Positions 17,624 to 20,275 of a stretch of DNA of 20,275 nt are shown one piece after another. The first letter of the stretch is position 1; each line of letters starts with the position of its first letter. The notes beneath the pieces are model-generated. The model was given only the letters and a program-made list of their open reading frames with translations. It searched no databases and was not told where the DNA came from. Both the position numbers and the translations under genes were made by a program. The DNA comes from Seminavis robusta (lineage: Eukaryota; Bacillariophyta; Bacillariophyceae; Naviculales; Naviculaceae), in contig CAICTM010001958.1 in the NCBI GenBank assembly GCA_903772945.1, forward strand, positions 1 to 20,275, read 5' to 3'.

Positions 17624-18019
17624 GGCATGAATTCTCTGGCAATAGCACGCAATAAGACCTTCAGACCCTCTGCAATTTGACTCGCCTTCTTTTTTGTTCT
17701 GTGGAAATTCAAAGAGGCGCGAATCGAAGACGGTGAAGACGGCGAAGACCCTGTGGACTCCTGGAGAGCTCCTGGAGTAAGACAGCTAGTAAGACTTAGT
17801 ACTGCCTGAACAAAAGCTACAAAAGCTGAACAAGAGAAGAGCAAAAGAAGTAGTGGTACCGGTAGTACCTGGTATCTGGTACGAACTTGGAGGCTTTCTG
17901 TTTTCTGTCAGTCTGGGCAAGAAAGTTCACAGCCCTTCACTCGCCAGTGGCCAGCCTTGCGGTACTGGCATGAATTCTCGGGCCCCGGCGGGCAATAAGA
18001 CCTCTGAGCCCTCTGCAAT
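17624..18019 (-). repeat. Diverged 53-base direct repeat with coding-like conservation
   Basis: Bases 17624-17676 and 17967-18019 match at about three quarters of positions without indels. Read on the minus strand, one frame gives EGLKVLLRAIAREFMP and EGSEVLLPAGAREFMP. This could be a relic of a duplicated exon, but no full gene can be built around either copy. Confidence 0.45.
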
Positions 18020-18200
18020 AGCTCTGCAATCGAATTCCCTTCCTTGTTGTTCAAAAGTGCTCCTTCTTACTTCTTACCGCTTACGTTTGCCTTGAAAAAA
18101 GCTATTCAACCAAAACCAGAACTGACGAAATTCTGGAGCTATTCAGGACTGATGCTTTCCGATTGCTTTCTGTGCAACCGAAGCATAAGACTTAACAGTG

Positions 18201-18632
18201 CTAGTAAAAGACCCTTTTGCCGGGTTTTTTCAAGACCACTAGGTAATCTTTGGTTACTTCGGTGATAGCAAGTACTCTGTCAGTTGCCGAAGGGTTTAAT
18301 GGGTTGTATGTTTTTTGCTGTTGTCCTGTTGTCCTGTAATCTAGTATCTCTTGAAGAGCTACCGTAGAAGCCACTGCTCCGTCACACAGCACACAATACC
18401 GGTACGGAACATGAGCGCAGTAGAGGCAGTGAAGGCTGCTACCTTCCTGGCTGGCGAGCGGAAGGTTTGTCAAGAACCTTCCGATTCCCAAAAGTTCAGG
18501 GACACTGGCAAGGGCTGAACAAGTTCCAAGCTGCAAAGAGTCTATCAGTAGCTGTTTTGCTCCGTCTTTGATTCTTTTGCGGCAACCGTAGAGAAACTCT
18601 TGACGTGAAGCGTTTTCGAAAAGCACCAGCAC
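18201..18632 (-). CDS. Weak minus-strand open frame, possible gene fragment
   Basis: The frame is open for 143 codons with only a GTG at 18632 as a start; an in-frame stop lies shortly upstream. The first half reads like a folded protein (RQEFLYGCRKRIKDGAKQLL, then LGIGRFLTNLPL), with a Cys cluster (CLYCAHVPYRYCVLC) after it. The CxxC...CxxC spacing resembles a metal-binding knuckle but lacks other support. It could be an exon of a split gene. Not recognised. Confidence 0.2.
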   Translation of the reverse strand: MLVLFENASRQEFLYGCRKRIKDGAKQLLIDSLQLGTCSALASVPELLGIGRFLTNLPLASQEGSSLHCLYCAHVPYRYCVLCDGAVASTVALQEILDYRTTGQQQKTYNPLNPSATDRVLAITEVTKDYLVVLKKPGKRVFY

Positions 18633-18913
18633 ATGTATGTGGCTAGCTTCTCAGCTTCTCAGGCATCAGTTGTTCTGTTGCCACATAAATCCAGTCTGAT
18701 CTAGTAGAAGAGCTAAGCTATAACATTTTGATATTCCTTCTTACATGGGCTATACGGCTATACCCTGCTTCGAAATCGGAGCATTCCAACTAAGATATAA
18801 GATCTGGTTCCAATAACCAGGTGCATGCATCGCACCGGAGAACCCTGTTTTCAAGAGCCACCTGTGAATACGTGAATACATGTAGCGTGGAGAGGCTGCG
18901 AGCATGGGGCTCA

Positions 18914-19275
18914 CTGCGGATCCGAAAAGAAGCGCAGAGACGGTGGGAGGGTGTTAGGGGGCTGAATTCGGCAGTATTGCGGACTGCGGACAGGATTTCT
19001 TTTTTTCTTTTTCAGGAAGGAACCTTTGGGAAAGAGTTCTACTCGGACAAGTCAGGACTCCTTGTCGCTGGCTTCTCAAGGAGACCTCTGTACGAGCGAG
19101 GAGATCGCTGCGGATCCGAAAAGAATCGCGGAGACGACGGCAAGGTGTTGTGGAGCTGCATCCTTGGCGATATTCCAGCCTAGATTTATTTGCGGGCATC
19201 CTACTAGCAGGGGGAATTATCCTACTCGGCCAAGCCAGGACTCCACCCCATCTGGCTGGCTAGCTTGTCAAGGAG
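18914..19275. repeat. Imperfect tandem repeat, unit about 190 bases
   Basis: A 42-base element beginning CTGCGGATCCGAAAAGAA occurs at 18914-18955 and 19108-19149. A second element, CTACTCGG.CAAG.CAGGACT to CAAGGAG, occurs at 19039-19083 and 19222-19275. The order first-second-first-second shows one duplicated unit, with a longer spacer in unit 1. Confidence 0.65.
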
Positions 19276-19482
19276 GGCTACTACCAATTTGGACGCTTGG
19301 AGAGGAAAGTGGAAGACAATGATACTGTACGCCACACAAGCTGCGATTGAATAGTTTGTCTAGGAGTTACGACGTGGAGAGCATGCATATGAAAATACAT
19401 GTACCAGTTGCGGCAGTAATGGCCAGCAATCCAGCGATTGTGGAATCAACTCTTCAACTTGACCCCCTACCAGATTCCTTCG

Positions 19483-20275
19483 TTATGCTTCAAAGAGATC
19501 ATCTTTCTCCCGGAGATATCTTTGGTCTACTGGTGGTTCTGGTGGGGATTCAGACAGGGTTTCATCGAAAGGCACAGCTTTGGCCACAGGGACCATGTCC
19601 CCTTGTTTGTTACCACGTCGACGGTCAGAGCGATCACTGATCCTTCTCTTTTGATCAAGAGCCTCGGATTGGTGAATTGCTATCGGTACTGGTTCAGGCT
19701 GATGAAGCACAGCTGTGACCGTCATGGGTGCATCATCCCCCACAACATCATTTACACCCTCCCTCTTTAGTTCAATCAAAGTTCGGTCCCAAACAGCACC
19801 ACCAGTAGGAGCATCAGGAACCTCCAACACGGAATCCGGGATTCTGGCAGGTTGTTGTGACACTCGTTCTGATTCGTCACTCCCAAGAGGGGCTCCATGC
19901 TGCATTGATATACTCTTGGTCATGTCTTCGGGAGCATTTGGTTCTCCTTCTGGTTCGTTTTTGGGCAATTTGCCATCGCGAGAGCTCGATTTACTCCTCA
20001 GAAATACAAATGCCCCAACAGCCACCAGAAACACTACCACAACAACTACCACAATGATGATAATCAATGTCATGTTGTTTGGGGACTCACTCGGTGTTGT
20101 GGGTGCCATTGCAGGGTCTGCTGTCTGACCAATTGATGGAAGATCATCATCATTGATGGTACCAATTTCGGTAGGACCAACTGTGGCAAGCAATTGCAAT
20201 TGCCGTTCTTCTTGTGCTTCATCAAAGTCACCAAAACTGGTACCAATTTCGGTAGGAGCAACTGTGCCAGTGTAA
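19483..20275 (-). CDS. Single-pass membrane protein, C-terminal part (5' partial)
   Basis: The minus frame is open from the window edge (first full codon at 20274) to TAA at 19485-19483, giving 263 visible residues; the start is outside. The visible N-terminal part carries TVAPTEIGT (4-12) and TVGPTEIGT (31-39), a 27-residue period, then a Pro/Thr/Ser-rich stalk. A transmembrane segment follows (about 69-92), made almost wholly of Ile and Val before FLVAVGAFVFL and a basic stop-transfer RSKSSSRDGK. The tail of about 165 residues is polar, rich in Pro, Glu, Ser and Asp, with a basic patch (DQKRRISDRSDRRRGNK). This fits a type I membrane protein with a disordered cytoplasmic tail. The ectodomain is not visible, so receptor, adhesin or other roles remain open. 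Confidence 0.75.
   Translation of the reverse strand, partial: YTGTVAPTEIGTSFGDFDEAQEERQLQLLATVGPTEIGTINDDDLPSIGQTADPAMAPTTPSESPNNMTLIIIIVVVVVVVFLVAVGAFVFLRSKSSSRDGKLPKNEPEGEPNAPEDMTKSISMQHGAPLGSDESERVSQQPARIPDSVLEVPDAPTGGAVWDRTLIELKREGVNDVVGDDAPMTVTAVLHQPEPVPIAIHQSEALDQKRRISDRSDRRRGNKQGDMVPVAKAVPFDETLSESPPEPPVDQRYLREKDDLFEA
20158..20270. repeat. 81-nt-period repeat within the membrane-protein gene
   Basis: GGTACCAATTTCGGTAGGA starts at 20158 and again at 20239, each followed by SCAACTGTG-type sequence. It encodes the repeated TV[AG]PTEIGT motif and probably continues beyond the window. Confidence 0.8.

Larger units (their letters stand above)
17272..19482. other. Long spacer upstream of TPR-like paralog 2
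   Basis: About 2.2 kb without a supported gene. The left end is the likely promoter of the minus-strand TPR-like gene. It contains a diverged 53-base repeat (17624/17967), a possible minus-strand gene fragment (18201-18632), and an imperfect tandem repeat of about 190 bases (18914-19275). The open frames at 17446-17844, 18821-19183 and 19026-19322 lack ATG starts. Confidence 0.4.

Overview
The window reads as nuclear DNA of a eukaryotic microalga, most likely a pennate diatom. The reasons are short GT-AG introns, gene islands separated by long AT-richer spacers full of short palindromes, heat-shock-factor (HSF)-type genes in several copies, and a pair of TPR-like paralogs of a kind I associate with diatoms. 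I saw no bacterial operon layout, no tRNA or rRNA, no CRISPR array and no recognisable transposase. The species is not determined.

Layout. At the left edge (2-511, +) is the 3' end of an unrecognised gene with a short coiled coil. From about 870 to 6830 lies a duplicated block. Two minus-strand, four-exon genes for small HSF-like proteins (1095-2171 and 4053-4929) share the same splice sites. Each is followed on its upstream side by a copy of a second repeat (2668-3111 and 6398-6823). The first HSF copy is intact at 204 aa. The second keeps the DNA-binding domain but stops after 143 aa, and its former tail is decaying. Both carry Glu where HSFs normally have the DNA-contacting Arg of the recognition helix.

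At 7333-7809 (-) is a small Ser/Arg-rich protein that carries the same seven-residue motif twice. At 9699-12313 (+) is a large secreted CotH-kinase-type protein: signal peptide, lamin-tail domain, CotH domain, Cys-rich region and hydrophobic C-terminus. A one-base frame break falls in an A run. At 14302-15078 (+) and 16486-17271 (-) are two convergent paralogs of a TPR-like family. At the right edge (19483-20275, -) is the 3' part of a single-pass membrane protein with an Ile/Val-rich transmembrane segment.

The genes show no shared pathway. Their common feature is local duplication: the HSF block, the TPR pair, and many small tandem and inverted repeats in the spacers. Several weak open frames without an ATG are listed at low confidence so that the spacers are accounted for.
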